Origin: Parabacteroides sp.
GTDB taxonomy: Bacteria > Bacteroidota > Bacteroidia > Bacteroidales > Tannerellaceae
Assembly (NCBI GenBank): GCA_017481945.1
Contig: JAFUOJ010000015.1
Location: 80,997 to 144,996 of the forward strand
DNA: 64,000 nucleotides
Direction of reading: 5' to 3'
Part shown: one piece after another, positions 9,055 to 18,388 of the stretch
Numbering within the stretch: position 1 is the stretch's first letter
Layout: each line of letters begins with the position of its first letter
Notes under the pieces: model-generated
Databases searched by the model: none
The model's input: the letters and a program-made list of their open reading frames with translations, nothing else
What the model was told of the DNA's origin: nothing
Position numbers and translations under genes: made by a program

Positions 9055-10587
9055 CTATTTCGTTACTTTAAGTTTAACATCTAATTTTCTTGTTGTTGAA
9101 GTAATCGGAAACAGTTCGTCACTAAGTTCCAATTGTCCGCAGAAATAAAGAGCTGCATATTTTTTATCAGGTTCAAGTTTTATTAAATAAGAATTATTAC
9201 TTCCAACTCGTCCTACCAAAGTAAAATGCTTTCTTTTTTTCTCTTCACTTAAATATTTTATTCGTTCTTTATATTTTACTATATTTTTCTTAATAAAAGA
9301 ATCATATTGATCTTTCGTCACTGCAAAAATTTCAGTTCCCGGAATACGATCTTTATAGCTATCATCCTTAGTTACAACACCTTGTATTCGTTGTTTTTCA
9401 AGAACTGTTGTTCGAATAGAATCAGTTCCACTTTTTGGATGTTTATACAATTGTTTTTTAGCAGCCTGTAAATCTTCTTCAAGTTGCACGTCTGCTGGAT
9501 AAGAATCACTCAATTTTTGATTTGCCAATACAATCATTCGACAACAATCATAAGCACTTTCATGTTCAAATCCATATGTTTGAATAATCTCACCTAATTT
9601 ATTTTCATGCTTCTGAATGATTCGCATATACCCTTCTGAATTAGCTGCTTTCTTTTTCAGCTCCAACAATTCCTGTTTACGTTCAAGAGGGCAATACACA
9701 TGATCACGTGCATTTTGATAAGTATTGGCTGCTGCTAAAAAGTTATGTTTTTCTTCTAATTGTCGAGCTTTTTGTAGTAATTCATCAAAAGACAAATCAC
9801 GTTGTTCCAATATGACTTCTTTCTCTCCTACTATATTTTTATAAAATACCCGGAATTTAAAATTCGCTTTAGGAGCAATTGTCGCATTATCTTTTAATTG
9901 AATTTCTAATTCATTTGAATCCCCATCTTCTGTAGTATGTTGTACTTTTAACACTGGTCTTTTAAATGAAGTCTGATTGATTTGCTCTCCTTCTAACGTG
10001 AAAAGGAAATGATAATCTTCATCTTCTTTTTCAATCGATAGAAAAGTTGGTAAAGAGACCTCTACTACACCTCGTTTCAATACCTGAATATCATTATAAA
10101 AGATGTTCAAATTGGTCAATCTACTACTAATCGTAATTCGAGCTCTATCAGAAGCATATAAACCTCTGTCCACACTTTCATCTGCATAAGCAAATTCTGG
10201 TGGTACCGTAAAGCTACATTTATATTGTTTTCCCGGAGACAATCGACAAGTCAAATCAGTTTGCCCATAATCACTACCAATTTTTAAGATTCTTCTAAAT
10301 ACCTCTGTTCCATCTAATTCATCTTCACTGTACTGAATGACTAACGTGTACTTAAAAGTTCCATCTGCCTCTGTCGTCGGAGTAACTGTACATTCATCTC
10401 CCATATTACTCTTTATACTCAATCGTTCAATGGGTGAATAAATGGATACAATCGATTGATTAGAAGGACTTGTTCCTTCTACTAATTCTAAGTTCGTAAT
10501 TTTAACTATTTTCTCCTGAGCAAAAAGGGAGAAAGTAGATAACATTCCTATTAGCAATAAGATTAATATATATATTTGTTTTCTCAT
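9055..10587 (-). CDS. Exported multidomain protein of unknown function with helical repeat region
   Basis: 510 residues from the ATG at 10587, which opens a clear signal peptide (MRKQIYILILLL); three codons upstream lead only to a TTG. The first ~250 mature residues look like beta-sandwich modules (alternating strands, many Asp/Thr turns). Residues ~265-395 are helical and TPR-like (FDELLQKARQLEEKHNFLAA). The C-terminus returns to beta-rich sequence. No catalytic motif is seen. It sits 12 bp after the NTF2-like gene and 2 bp before the next gene, in the middle of the operon. A periplasmic scaffold or adaptor is plausible. Confidence 0.65.
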   Translation of the reverse strand: MRKQIYILILLLIGMLSTFSLFAQEKIVKITNLELVEGTSPSNQSIVSIYSPIERLSIKSNMGDECTVTPTTEADGTFKYTLVIQYSEDELDGTEVFRRILKIGSDYGQTDLTCRLSPGKQYKCSFTVPPEFAYADESVDRGLYASDRARITISSRLTNLNIFYNDIQVLKRGVVEVSLPTFLSIEKEDEDYHFLFTLEGEQINQTSFKRPVLKVQHTTEDGDSNELEIQLKDNATIAPKANFKFRVFYKNIVGEKEVILEQRDLSFDELLQKARQLEEKHNFLAAANTYQNARDHVYCPLERKQELLELKKKAANSEGYMRIIQKHENKLGEIIQTYGFEHESAYDCCRMIVLANQKLSDSYPADVQLEEDLQAAKKQLYKHPKSGTDSIRTTVLEKQRIQGVVTKDDSYKDRIPGTEIFAVTKDQYDSFIKKNIVKYKERIKYLSEEKKRKHFTLVGRVGSNNSYLIKLEPDKKYAALYFCGQLELSDELFPITSTTRKLDVKLKVTK

Positions 10588-10599
10588 CACAATCAATAA

Positions 10600-11589
10600 T
10601 TAAATATCTATATCAAAATCTCCCAAAGTGAATGCGTCCTCTTTTTGAACAGCAATTTTTGTCTGAGTATTGTCTGTATATTTAGGTTGCCAAGTTCGCA
10701 CATGAATCATGGGTTTATTTTCATTTCTGAAATCCCACAACAAGAACAAATAGCCATCATCACCGTATGTACTGGACGTATATAACTGATGTAAATTCAC
10801 TCCATAGAAATCTTTCTTTGTAGGATGTTGAGTTACCTTTATCTCATCAAATTTCACATTAATGAATTTATTGGTTGCAAATGTTTTTTTCAAAGTAGAG
10901 ATATACTCTTCCTTAGTACGTTTGTAATATTCAACATGAGGTTTACTTTTAACACCATCAGATGTTGGAGAAGTTTGTATCACTTTCCCAACAATAATCA
11001 AAGCGTCATCACTAAATATTTGTTCCAAAAAATTAATATCTTTCTCATTATATGCAGTTCTAAAATGTTCCACATAATCCAATATTAGCATACGTCTACG
11101 TACATCCTTTACTTCATTCTTATTTTTCATCACTTTAGAATAAAGATTGGTACTAATTGTAAAATAAAAGCTGGAAATTTCTCCAGATGGTTCAAAATTT
11201 ATCACAGCTTCCTGATAGGTATCATCCGTAGTAGTAGCACCTTGCGGTTCAATAACTAATGGGATCTGACGAATTTGAAAACCATTACTAGTAATTAAAC
11301 AATCCTGTATTACTTCACTATCTTCACATTTGAAACGTACATTAGCCCACAACGCAGCTAAAGATTCTTTAGCTTTCATTGAAATCTGCACATTACTAAG
11401 ATCTAATCCACTCTGTTTAGCCTCAAACGCTTTATTAATTTGCGTCAATAAAGCACTTGCATTACTTTCCAAAACAGCTTTATTACTTACACTATTTTTC
11501 ACTTTCAGCTGAACACTATTTGATGCATGAATAGGTGATAAACATACACAAATGAACAGCACAATAAATTGTAAAACTGACTTTCTCAT
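10600..11589 (-). CDS. Exported protein with C-terminal NTF2/SnoaL-like domain
   Basis: 329 residues from the ATG at 11589 (the longer frame starts at a TTG inside the upstream gene). There is a signal peptide at 1-22 and an N-terminal region of unknown fold. From ~165 to 290 the pattern resembles an NTF2-like cone fold: a helix with EHFRTAYNEKDINFLEQIF, then strand pairs with FINVKFDEIKV and a long YLFLLWDF strand. Such domains bind small ligands or serve as assembly modules. It lies 14 bp after the preceding stop. The domain call is by pattern and moderately sure; the biological role is unknown. Confidence 0.65.
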   Translation of the reverse strand: MRKSVLQFIVLFICVCLSPIHASNSVQLKVKNSVSNKAVLESNASALLTQINKAFEAKQSGLDLSNVQISMKAKESLAALWANVRFKCEDSEVIQDCLITSNGFQIRQIPLVIEPQGATTTDDTYQEAVINFEPSGEISSFYFTISTNLYSKVMKNKNEVKDVRRRMLILDYVEHFRTAYNEKDINFLEQIFSDDALIIVGKVIQTSPTSDGVKSKPHVEYYKRTKEEYISTLKKTFATNKFINVKFDEIKVTQHPTKKDFYGVNLHQLYTSSTYGDDGYLFLLWDFRNENKPMIHVRTWQPKYTDNTQTKIAVQKEDAFTLGDFDIDI

Positions 11590-11603
11590 ATTTTTATTCT
11601 TTT

Positions 11604-12422
11604 TTATTTTCCTTGTGTTATGACAAACCAATAAGCAGCATTTCCACTATAATTACTTAATTTATCCAGTTGATTCGTTCTAAGATTCATCCGTTCTTGA
11701 TCCCCTTCTCCCAATACGCCAACCACTTTTCCTTCGCGATTATAAAACAATAAACAACAAGCCTGAACATCTAAATCAATAGAAGTCATTTTTCCATAAA
11801 CGATACCAGTTGCAGCCTTTAACTCCTGAAAAATAACTTTAATCTCATCCATTGTTTGTGCTTCAATAATTCTTTGCAATGCTTTCTTAGGAACCTCTGG
11901 TTTAGGTTTAGATATTGATTGAGAAGTTGTTGTTTTCGATTCTGCAAAATCCTTCTTTGTAGTAGTAGTTGTTGTTGCTGTTGTATTTGTCGCAACAACA
12001 GATTCTTTAAGGGAAACTTCCACTATAGTACCCTGCCCCTCCTCCTGTTCATCATCATCCAAATGAATAAGATTACCATAAATAGGAATAATATCCTTTT
12101 TCAAGGTATAGGCTAACACCCGAACATTAGAACCTCGATTCATCGTTAATTTCTCAACACAAGATTTAATATCTTGAGTAGCGATTTGTTTTGCTCCGGT
12201 ATATTTCTTTTCCTCCTTAGCCCATTGTTCTATCGCCAGTATCAATGCTTCTTTAGCCTCATTTAAAGCCTCATCCAAAGTAGGCATAGTAGCTTCTGCA
12301 CAAATATAAGCCCGAGATAATTTTATCCGGTTAATCTCTTTTTTAGTTTTCTCTACAACATTCTGAGCAGACATAAAAGTACAGAAAAACAGACTTACTA
12401 AAATAAAATAAACTCTTTTCAT
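11604..12422 (-). CDS. Exported two-domain protein with Thr-rich linker
   Basis: 272 residues, family not recognised. A signal peptide (1-19, CTFMSAQ) precedes an N-terminal domain of ~110 residues with a helix containing ATMPTLDEALNEAKEALIL. A low-complexity Thr/Ala linker follows at about 143-165, and a C-terminal domain at ~175-272 contains a conserved-looking ACCLLFYNREGKVVGVL segment. The start overlaps the stop of the upstream gene by 4 bp (12419-12422), showing translational coupling. The linker suggests two folded modules in the periplasm. No enzyme motif is visible. Confidence 0.65.
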   Translation of the reverse strand: MKRVYFILVSLFFCTFMSAQNVVEKTKKEINRIKLSRAYICAEATMPTLDEALNEAKEALILAIEQWAKEEKKYTGAKQIATQDIKSCVEKLTMNRGSNVRVLAYTLKKDIIPIYGNLIHLDDDEQEEGQGTIVEVSLKESVVATNTTATTTTTTKKDFAESKTTTSQSISKPKPEVPKKALQRIIEAQTMDEIKVIFQELKAATGIVYGKMTSIDLDVQACCLLFYNREGKVVGVLGEGDQERMNLRTNQLDKLSNYSGNAAYWFVITQGK

Positions 12423-13417
12423 TTTTTCTTGACATTAACGTTGTACAATTTATTCTTTCCTTTATACGTTTCAAATAGATTTTCTAAATTATGGATAGGA
12501 ATATAAACATGAATACTTCCCTCAATAACACCCTTACGTTCTTTCAATAAATTCTGTGAAAATGTGACTGTCAAAACATGATTATATTGTAAAGTCTTAT
12601 TGACCACAAATTGAGTAGCCTGAATAATTCCATGATGAATCTCTTCAACCCCAACAAACAATTCACAACCACTATTTTTACAAAACAGAAGCCACTGTTT
12701 TAAAGGAAGCGTGAATTCCTCTTTCTTAAAACCATATTTACAGACAGAAAGACGAAGTTGAAAATCACCGGGGGTATCAGGCGAAAGGAAAAGATTATAC
12801 ACACTCTCTTCCGGATAATCCGGATTACATATAAGTGTGGCTTTGTCTATTTCCTTTTTATAATAAAGATTAGAAGTAATCTCTGGTATGAAATAAAAAT
12901 TTCCGTCTTGAACTCCAAATGTATGCAGACTATCCACCCAAAATGGTATAGCTTTCTCTTTCAAACAGAAAGGATGTAAACTTTTACCTATTTCTTGCAA
13001 AAAATCATCCTCTAATTTCTTTTTATTTTTTCCCATAATCAATTCAAAAGAACAGGGAGCCGACAATTCAAAAAAAGATTTCTCGGCATTAGATAATCGA
13101 ATCCAATGTCGCTTATCTTTTGTTTCCATTTGTAAGCTTGTACTATCATTGATAAAAGTCAATGCACTTAAATTTCCTTGAACGATTTGAACATCATCTA
13201 TTTCCATTTTCTGTTTTTGTTCTGCAATTGAGTAGGTTTGCAATTCATCTGTATAACGACAAAAGAAATGAAAAAGAACACGCATATTGGGATTATCAGC
13301 CAAAATAGAATCGTTTTGTTTATAAAACGAAGTCTTGGACAATATGGGATTTATGGCGATGGTTTCTACTACCACCGCCATAAAAATATAAATCCATATA
13401 AAAGGTCTGTATTTCAA
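12419..13417 (-). CDS. Exported protein of unknown function
   Basis: 332 residues, family not recognised. The N-terminal hydrophobic stretch (residues ~5-22, FIWIYIFMAVVVETIA) is a signal peptide or anchor. The rest is beta-rich with scattered Cys residues and no recognisable catalytic motif; the C-terminus is Lys-rich. It lies 11 bp after the zinc-ribbon/Ig protein gene and overlaps the next gene by 4 bp, so it belongs to the same transcript. The setting suggests an envelope-facing component of the same machine. Confidence 0.6.
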   Translation of the reverse strand: MKYRPFIWIYIFMAVVVETIAINPILSKTSFYKQNDSILADNPNMRVLFHFFCRYTDELQTYSIAEQKQKMEIDDVQIVQGNLSALTFINDSTSLQMETKDKRHWIRLSNAEKSFFELSAPCSFELIMGKNKKKLEDDFLQEIGKSLHPFCLKEKAIPFWVDSLHTFGVQDGNFYFIPEITSNLYYKKEIDKATLICNPDYPEESVYNLFLSPDTPGDFQLRLSVCKYGFKKEEFTLPLKQWLLFCKNSGCELFVGVEEIHHGIIQATQFVVNKTLQYNHVLTVTFSQNLLKERKGVIEGSIHVYIPIHNLENLFETYKGKNKLYNVNVKKK

Positions 13418-13428
13418 AAGAATTCAGT

Positions 13429-14181
13429 TTATTGACCAATCATAATCACTTCTACATTCCCATCTTTCTTATACCACTTTCCTTGCACAAGTTTTCCGTG
13501 AATATATTCACCAACTACTGAATCACCTTCTTCAGCATACCGTTCTTGATCATCTTTCGGACTAATCCGTTGACGAGCTTTAAAATACATACGTCCATTT
13601 GTATCGTGTGGTAGTCCTTTCTCATCCACAGCCCCAGTCCAAACAGCATAGCCTAAATCAGTCCCGCTATCCGGTTCAAAGTCTCCTCCTACTTTTACTT
13701 TCACCTCATATTCACAAAAAGCCTTCAATTCTTTATTTTCGTTTACCTGTACACCTATTTTTGCAGTCCCTGGTGCTACAGCAGTAACTACACCATTTAC
13801 TACTGTAACAACAGCTGAATTATTAGAGGCCCAGCGTACTGTTGCATTAGATTTTTCCGGAGTAAAAACAACTTCCAAAGTATCTGTAGCTCCTACTACT
13901 AATTCTGATTTTTGTTTATTAAGAGAAATCGTTTTAGGGGCTGTAGTATCTCCGCCTCCAGAAGACCAAATAAAATAGCCTCCAGTACCTAAAATAGCAG
14001 CAGCGGCAACACCTCCAACAATAGGTTTCCAATTAGGACCTCCTCCCTTTGCTTTTTTCTCTTTCAATTCTCTACCACATTCTTCACAAACGAAATTTGC
14101 AGCTTCAACTGTCTGTATTTCCTTTTTTCTTGCCTTCGAACAATTTCCGATATTAAGGCAAATTCCTGTTTTTTTCGGCAT
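13429..14181 (-). CDS. Zinc ribbon / TM / bacterial Ig-like (BIG2) / MORN-like protein
   Basis: 250 residues with an unusual chain of modules. Cys8, Cys14, Cys32 and Cys35 form a putative zinc ribbon (ICLNIGNC ... VCEECG). A single transmembrane helix spans ~53-72. Residues ~84-162 match the bacterial Ig-like group 2 pattern (ISLNKQKSELVVG ... VRWASNNSAVVTV ... VTAVAPGTAKI). The C-terminal ~70 residues contain MORN-like turns (GEYIHGKLVQGKWYKKDG). With the ribbon inside and the Ig domain outside, it could couple the cytoplasmic tubulin-like protein, encoded 12 bp upstream, to periplasmic partners. Domain calls come from visible patterns; topology and role are inferred. Confidence 0.75.
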   Translation of the reverse strand: MPKKTGICLNIGNCSKARKKEIQTVEAANFVCEECGRELKEKKAKGGGPNWKPIVGGVAAAAILGTGGYFIWSSGGGDTTAPKTISLNKQKSELVVGATDTLEVVFTPEKSNATVRWASNNSAVVTVVNGVVTAVAPGTAKIGVQVNENKELKAFCEYEVKVKVGGDFEPDSGTDLGYAVWTGAVDEKGLPHDTNGRMYFKARQRISPKDDQERYAEEGDSVVGEYIHGKLVQGKWYKKDGNVEVIMIGQ

Positions 14182-14193
14182 ATTCTTTTATTG

Positions 14194-17100
14194 TTATCTA
14201 TTTTCTAATTTTGTTTCAAAAAGATTTTCTGCAGCTTTACGATACTCTACAAATAAAGGATCTAAATCATTCTCATGACACAAAGGCAATATTGTTTCAC
14301 ATACCTTGTTTTCAATCGCTTTACGTAAAGTTTCTCGCTGACTATTTTGTTTATATTCTGTAGCTAATGTATTATCAACAAACTCTGCAACAGATTTTGC
14401 TAAAATTGCGTCCTGAACCAAGAGCCTTAGCGTTTCCTCCATGTTTTTACCCACACGCAACCACTTACGGCTAAAACCACTACCTACTCCTAAAGCCATA
14501 AATATTCCACCTGTCTCTGGATCTGTTTTTTCCTCTAATACATTCAAACTATGCAAAAGAATGGAATAAGGCAACAATTTAGACCGCTTATCAGTATTAC
14601 TTGCTTCAAATAATTCAGGTAAGTCATTTACGAAACTTTCTGTATGTAACAATACCTTGTTTAGTTCTCCCAATGAATTATTAATTAATGCTTTATATTT
14701 ACTTTCCAAAAATTTAACATTCTGAATATAGCGTAACGGATAAGAAAAAGAAGCAGAAATTATAACCATTTGACTCTCTCTTGGATTAATACAAACATCT
14801 TCCTGAGGAGAAAAACCTGGACACTGTTGTGCAAATGTTTGGATAAACCTATCTCTAAAATTAGTAGGGTCATTGTATTCCGGCAAACAAAGTTGTACCA
14901 TTCGCCTCATACCTAATGCAGCTTGTCCGGCAACAACTTTTCCCATTTCAGCAGGATCAAACTGAATAAAACATTTAGCTTCTTGAACAATCTTATGAAC
15001 ATATTGCTCTAAAAGGTCACTTGTAGCACACTCTTGTTTGATCTTTTCTAAAACATTTACATTCAACATTTTTAATGTAACATCTTTTTGAGCCAAATCA
15101 TTCATAGAATTAGCCGCATTACGCTGACAAACCTGCATAATACTTCGAGTCATCGTATCAATGTCACTTAAACTATTATTGAGTAATGCAAAATTTTTCT
15201 CATCCTCACCTAAGAATCTCGCTAACATATTACGGACCTCTTGAGCATTCGTTTTTTGCATACCACTATCAATAATTAATCCTGCTGCTATTTCACGAAT
15301 AGCCTGTGGATTATATTTTTTATCCAGTACCTCAGCCTCTTGGTTAGGAGAATCCATAGTTATTCGACATTTTGATTCAGCTGCATCTATCACCTTCTCC
15401 AAAACAGCGTTTAAGGAGGCTTTAAAATCCGTAACACCACTAAGCATTGCTGAAAGCTGACGACTGATTGCTTCTAACAAAGTTTTTGCATATTGATAAC
15501 TTTCAATTTCTGTTTGAATTGTATAATACTCACATTTAAGTGTCTTATATTGGTCAAAAATTTTCTTAGAAGCTCCTGTTATGACATCTTTCAGCCAACT
15601 GATATTATTCCACTCATTTAATATACTTTCAATCGTGACTAATGTCTCCTGTTCCATATATTTATAGAGATCTGCCACTTTATTACCAAAAAAATTAAGG
15701 CGTTCTTCACTAACCAAAATCAGTGTCTGAATATATTTTTCAACCTCTAAAAGCGATTTATCACCAGACAGCCACTCATTAAATAATAAAGATTCAATAT
15801 GTCTTCTTAAAGTAGCTGCATATCCGTTATTTTCTGCACGTTGAGTTTCGTAAAAATGTTTGACACCAACTCCTCTAAAATTAGTATTAAATTCAACTTC
15901 ACAACTTCTTACAAAATTATCAATCCAATTTTTTTTCTCTCCATCCTCTCTTGCTTCTCCAGCAAAGAATTGAGTAATTGTTTCCCAATAACTATAAAAC
16001 TCCTGCCAATTATCAGTAACTCCTCTAATATTTCTAATGGGAGCTTGTAGTGTCAAATAACGATTTGAGAGATGTAATTTATCAAGTTCTTCTTCCCTTC
16101 TATCCGTAAACATCTGCCGGTAACCCAAACCGACCTCATCAATACTACAACTTTCAAAACCTTTTCCATCCACCCAAAGATTATATGCTAATTGTTTTGC
16201 AGCCTGTTCTGCAAACTTATAAGAGACATATTCTTTAATTTCCGTTTCAGGATATTCGATACGTTTAATACCAAAAGTCATAAACTCTCGAGAGTGTACA
16301 TTAGTTCCAGCTTCATCTTTTTCTGGTGCACATCCTTCATTTTCAGCATTCATCAAACGGTTCATCTCCGTACCTGTACCAAATACTCCAGGAACTACTG
16401 CTTTTTGATAAAGAAAATCTGCAACCGCTTCCGGTAATTTTTTAGATTTAGGTAAAACCTTTCTATCCTCATTAAAATTACTAAACAAATAGGCCTTGGT
16501 AAAAGCGTCACAATTATTTAATAAACGAGCAACTTTACCAGTTGTATAATCTGTTTCTCCTGATACATCCGTCGGATAATATTTACCTAAAGAAAGGGCA
16601 TTAAGCTCACTTAAGGCTGCAAAGCCATTCGCATGATAAAAACCCGCATTATGTTTTTCTGGAACCAATATCTCAGGAATATATAAATAAAGAAATAGGC
16701 GAAACTGATTTTCCATAGGAGCTGTAATTTTTCGTATTTGAGAAACAACATCAACAATAGAACCAGATCCTGTCCCTCCTGCCAATCCAGCACACACATG
16801 AAAATCAAGCGTGCCATTTCCAGAATTAGTCAGTTTTAAAGCTTTATCTCTCAAACGGGAAACAAAACTTGCATCCATATCATTAGTTGAGATATTATTG
16901 GCCATTAACATACGTCCAAAACGGCGACGTTGGCCACCAATTCCAGCTGAGATAATAGACATCACTTGATCATTTTGAAGTAATGTTCGATCTTTTTCTG
17001 AAAGAAAAGACTGAATTCCAGGATAAGCATGAAGAGTTTGTAGAACACCAGCCTTCATTCCATGAATACTTACTTTTTGAGCAGGCCCTAAATAGAGAGG

Positions 17101-17286
17101 TTCACCCATATAGGTCCAATTCGTACGATCATTCAAGTCATCTTCTGAAGAATCCACATACAAATAGTCAATATTTGCTCTTCCTGTGACATCCTTTGTT
17201 CCCAATTCCGCATAAATACGTTTACGTAATGCACAAAGGATTTGTCCCCCTGTACCTCCAAGCCCAATAATAAGATGATTTGCCAT
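14194..17286 (-). CDS. Large bacterial tubulin-like GTPase (Tubulin_2 type)
   Basis: 1030 residues. The N-terminus LIIGLGGTGGQIL is the first glycine loop. GIGGQRRRFGRML near residue 116 is a further conserved turn. HVCAGLAGGTGSGS (residues 163-176) carries the tubulin/FtsZ signature loop that binds the nucleotide phosphates. This arrangement is that of the tubulin-like family PF13809, whose members are far longer than FtsZ. Residues ~430-1030 are mostly helical with no known domain. The protein is cytoplasmic, with no signal peptide or TM segment. It is the second gene of the operon, 43 bp after a membrane protein gene. Function of the family is poorly known; polymer formation is possible but unproven. 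Confidence 0.88.
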   Translation of the reverse strand: MANHLIIGLGGTGGQILCALRKRIYAELGTKDVTGRANIDYLYVDSSEDDLNDRTNWTYMGEPLYLGPAQKVSIHGMKAGVLQTLHAYPGIQSFLSEKDRTLLQNDQVMSIISAGIGGQRRRFGRMLMANNISTNDMDASFVSRLRDKALKLTNSGNGTLDFHVCAGLAGGTGSGSIVDVVSQIRKITAPMENQFRLFLYLYIPEILVPEKHNAGFYHANGFAALSELNALSLGKYYPTDVSGETDYTTGKVARLLNNCDAFTKAYLFSNFNEDRKVLPKSKKLPEAVADFLYQKAVVPGVFGTGTEMNRLMNAENEGCAPEKDEAGTNVHSREFMTFGIKRIEYPETEIKEYVSYKFAEQAAKQLAYNLWVDGKGFESCSIDEVGLGYRQMFTDRREEELDKLHLSNRYLTLQAPIRNIRGVTDNWQEFYSYWETITQFFAGEAREDGEKKNWIDNFVRSCEVEFNTNFRGVGVKHFYETQRAENNGYAATLRRHIESLLFNEWLSGDKSLLEVEKYIQTLILVSEERLNFFGNKVADLYKYMEQETLVTIESILNEWNNISWLKDVITGASKKIFDQYKTLKCEYYTIQTEIESYQYAKTLLEAISRQLSAMLSGVTDFKASLNAVLEKVIDAAESKCRITMDSPNQEAEVLDKKYNPQAIREIAAGLIIDSGMQKTNAQEVRNMLARFLGEDEKNFALLNNSLSDIDTMTRSIMQVCQRNAANSMNDLAQKDVTLKMLNVNVLEKIKQECATSDLLEQYVHKIVQEAKCFIQFDPAEMGKVVAGQAALGMRRMVQLCLPEYNDPTNFRDRFIQTFAQQCPGFSPQEDVCINPRESQMVIISASFSYPLRYIQNVKFLESKYKALINNSLGELNKVLLHTESFVNDLPELFEASNTDKRSKLLPYSILLHSLNVLEEKTDPETGGIFMALGVGSGFSRKWLRVGKNMEETLRLLVQDAILAKSVAEFVDNTLATEYKQNSQRETLRKAIENKVCETILPLCHENDLDPLFVEYRKAAENLFETKLENR

Positions 17287-17329
17287 AATTATTTATTTTA
17301 AAATTTGTTTGTATGATGATGATTTAGTG

Positions 17330-17905
17330 TTACCGATACATTCTAACTCTACGATTTGAAACACGAGATCTTCTTGTCGTAACACCTTTTCTTTGTCTCT
17401 GACCTTGTTCAAACAAAATCGCTATAAAACATGCGACCACGATATAGCCTAAAGACCACAAAAATTTACTCCAAATTACATGGTTCATCTCTTTACGAAC
17501 CACTTCGGGTATAACCATCGCAAGATTCGATATATCATTTCCGCTAAAATCTGCTATTTGAAGGTAATTTCCTAAAAGAGGATATTCATCTATCAAGTAA
17601 TCAAATACGGCTTGGCTTTCTTTTGCATTAACAATACCAGAAGTATTTTCAGTAAGTTGTCTTAAAGATAACGCCATAGCCTCTGTCGTACTTTTTACTT
17701 GAAAAGCGCCAATCAAGACAGATAGATTACAAATAAGTAGAAAAGCTAGTATTAAGCCCGTTATGTAAAAAGGGAACGACTGGACAATTCCTTTACTTAA
17801 AGATTTCAGGACAAAATATAAAATAGACATAATCACAGCCGTCGTGATAACGCCATAGAAGATACAGGAAAATGCTGTTGTTAATAAAGAGAAGAATGTT
17901 ACCAT
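17330..17905 (-). CDS. Inner-membrane protein, first gene of the tubulin-like operon
   Basis: 191 residues, family not recognised. Hydrophobic segments lie at about 8-32, 46-66 and 143-165. Between the second and third is a ~75-residue soluble segment; after the third comes a short, very basic tail (TTRRSRVSNRRVRMYR). The tail could bind nucleic acid, lipid or the acidic C-terminus of another cluster member. No promoter element is visible in the 68 bp between its ATG and the upstream RNA terminator, so transcription may come from the promoter of that RNA by read-through. Confidence 0.7.
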   Translation of the reverse strand: MVTFFSLLTTAFSCIFYGVITTAVIMSILYFVLKSLSKGIVQSFPFYITGLILAFLLICNLSVLIGAFQVKSTTEAMALSLRQLTENTSGIVNAKESQAVFDYLIDEYPLLGNYLQIADFSGNDISNLAMVIPEVVRKEMNHVIWSKFLWSLGYIVVACFIAILFEQGQRQRKGVTTRRSRVSNRRVRMYR

Positions 17906-17973
17906 TACTATTTACTTTTTATAATATCCAGCGTTCCCTAACTGAATAAAAAATAAACTTCACGTAACGGCAT

Positions 17974-18009
17974 AAAAAAAGCGCGGGAACTGTTCAGCTG
18001 CTGTCCCGC
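17974..18009 (-). terminator. Intrinsic terminator of the structured RNA
   Basis: On the minus strand GCGGGA (18009-18004) pairs with UCCCGC around a CAGCUG-containing loop, followed by seven U (17980-17974). It lies 68 bp before the first gene of the tubulin-like operon. Confidence 0.8.
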
Positions 18010-18384
18010 ACGTATAGGCCTTCGCATTGCCTTTAGAAGTAGGACAAGCAACACAGAGCCCACGCCGATATGATACAACATACCCTTATGACCATAACCA
18101 TCAAATATCTACAAAGGTTGATATTCGATTACCCATATAAGACCATAAGGGATGCGAATAATCACATCCCATGGACATCTATCATTGCTTTACCTTTGAC
18201 TTCTAATTGTGTGAAGTTGCGAAGTTCATACGTGCCAAAGACTAAGCGCGTGATAAACGCCTTATAATATGTCGCGATTCTCCATGTCCCACCCAACCAT
18301 CTTTAGTCCTAAACTATTGACATCGGCGTAGTCTCAAAACCATACGTCATAAAAACATATAGGTCACAATATTTCGAAGAATCA
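17974..18384 (-). ncRNA. Structured ~410-nt RNA upstream of the tubulin-like operon, family unknown
   Basis: A non-coding minus-strand unit bounded by a strong promoter and an intrinsic terminator. Strand-specific pairings: a long-range closing stem ACGCCGAU (18329-18322) with AUCGGCGU (18069-18062); CCCUUAUG (18151-18144) with CAUAAGGG (18090-18083), enclosing a 10-bp stem-loop (18129-18120 with 18109-18100, one G-U or mismatch); a GGGAUG/CAUCCC hairpin (18170-18149); and GACUAA/UUAGUC further 5'. Reading frames are short and interrupted. It lacks a tRNA-like CCA end and tag frame (tmRNA) and the conserved RNase P core. It is longer than 6S or SRP RNA. It may be an independent sRNA or an attenuator leader for the genes starting at 17905. 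Confidence 0.65.
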
Positions 18385-18388
18385 ATCG

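Noticed and set aside
18070-18267. 65-codon frame on the plus strand
   Set aside because: It lies inside the structured RNA, antisense to it, with no ribosome site and no family resemblance.
17974-18384. tmRNA or RNase P RNA
   Set aside because: No tRNA-like 3' end with CCA, no tag-peptide frame, and none of the conserved RNase P core sequence is visible.
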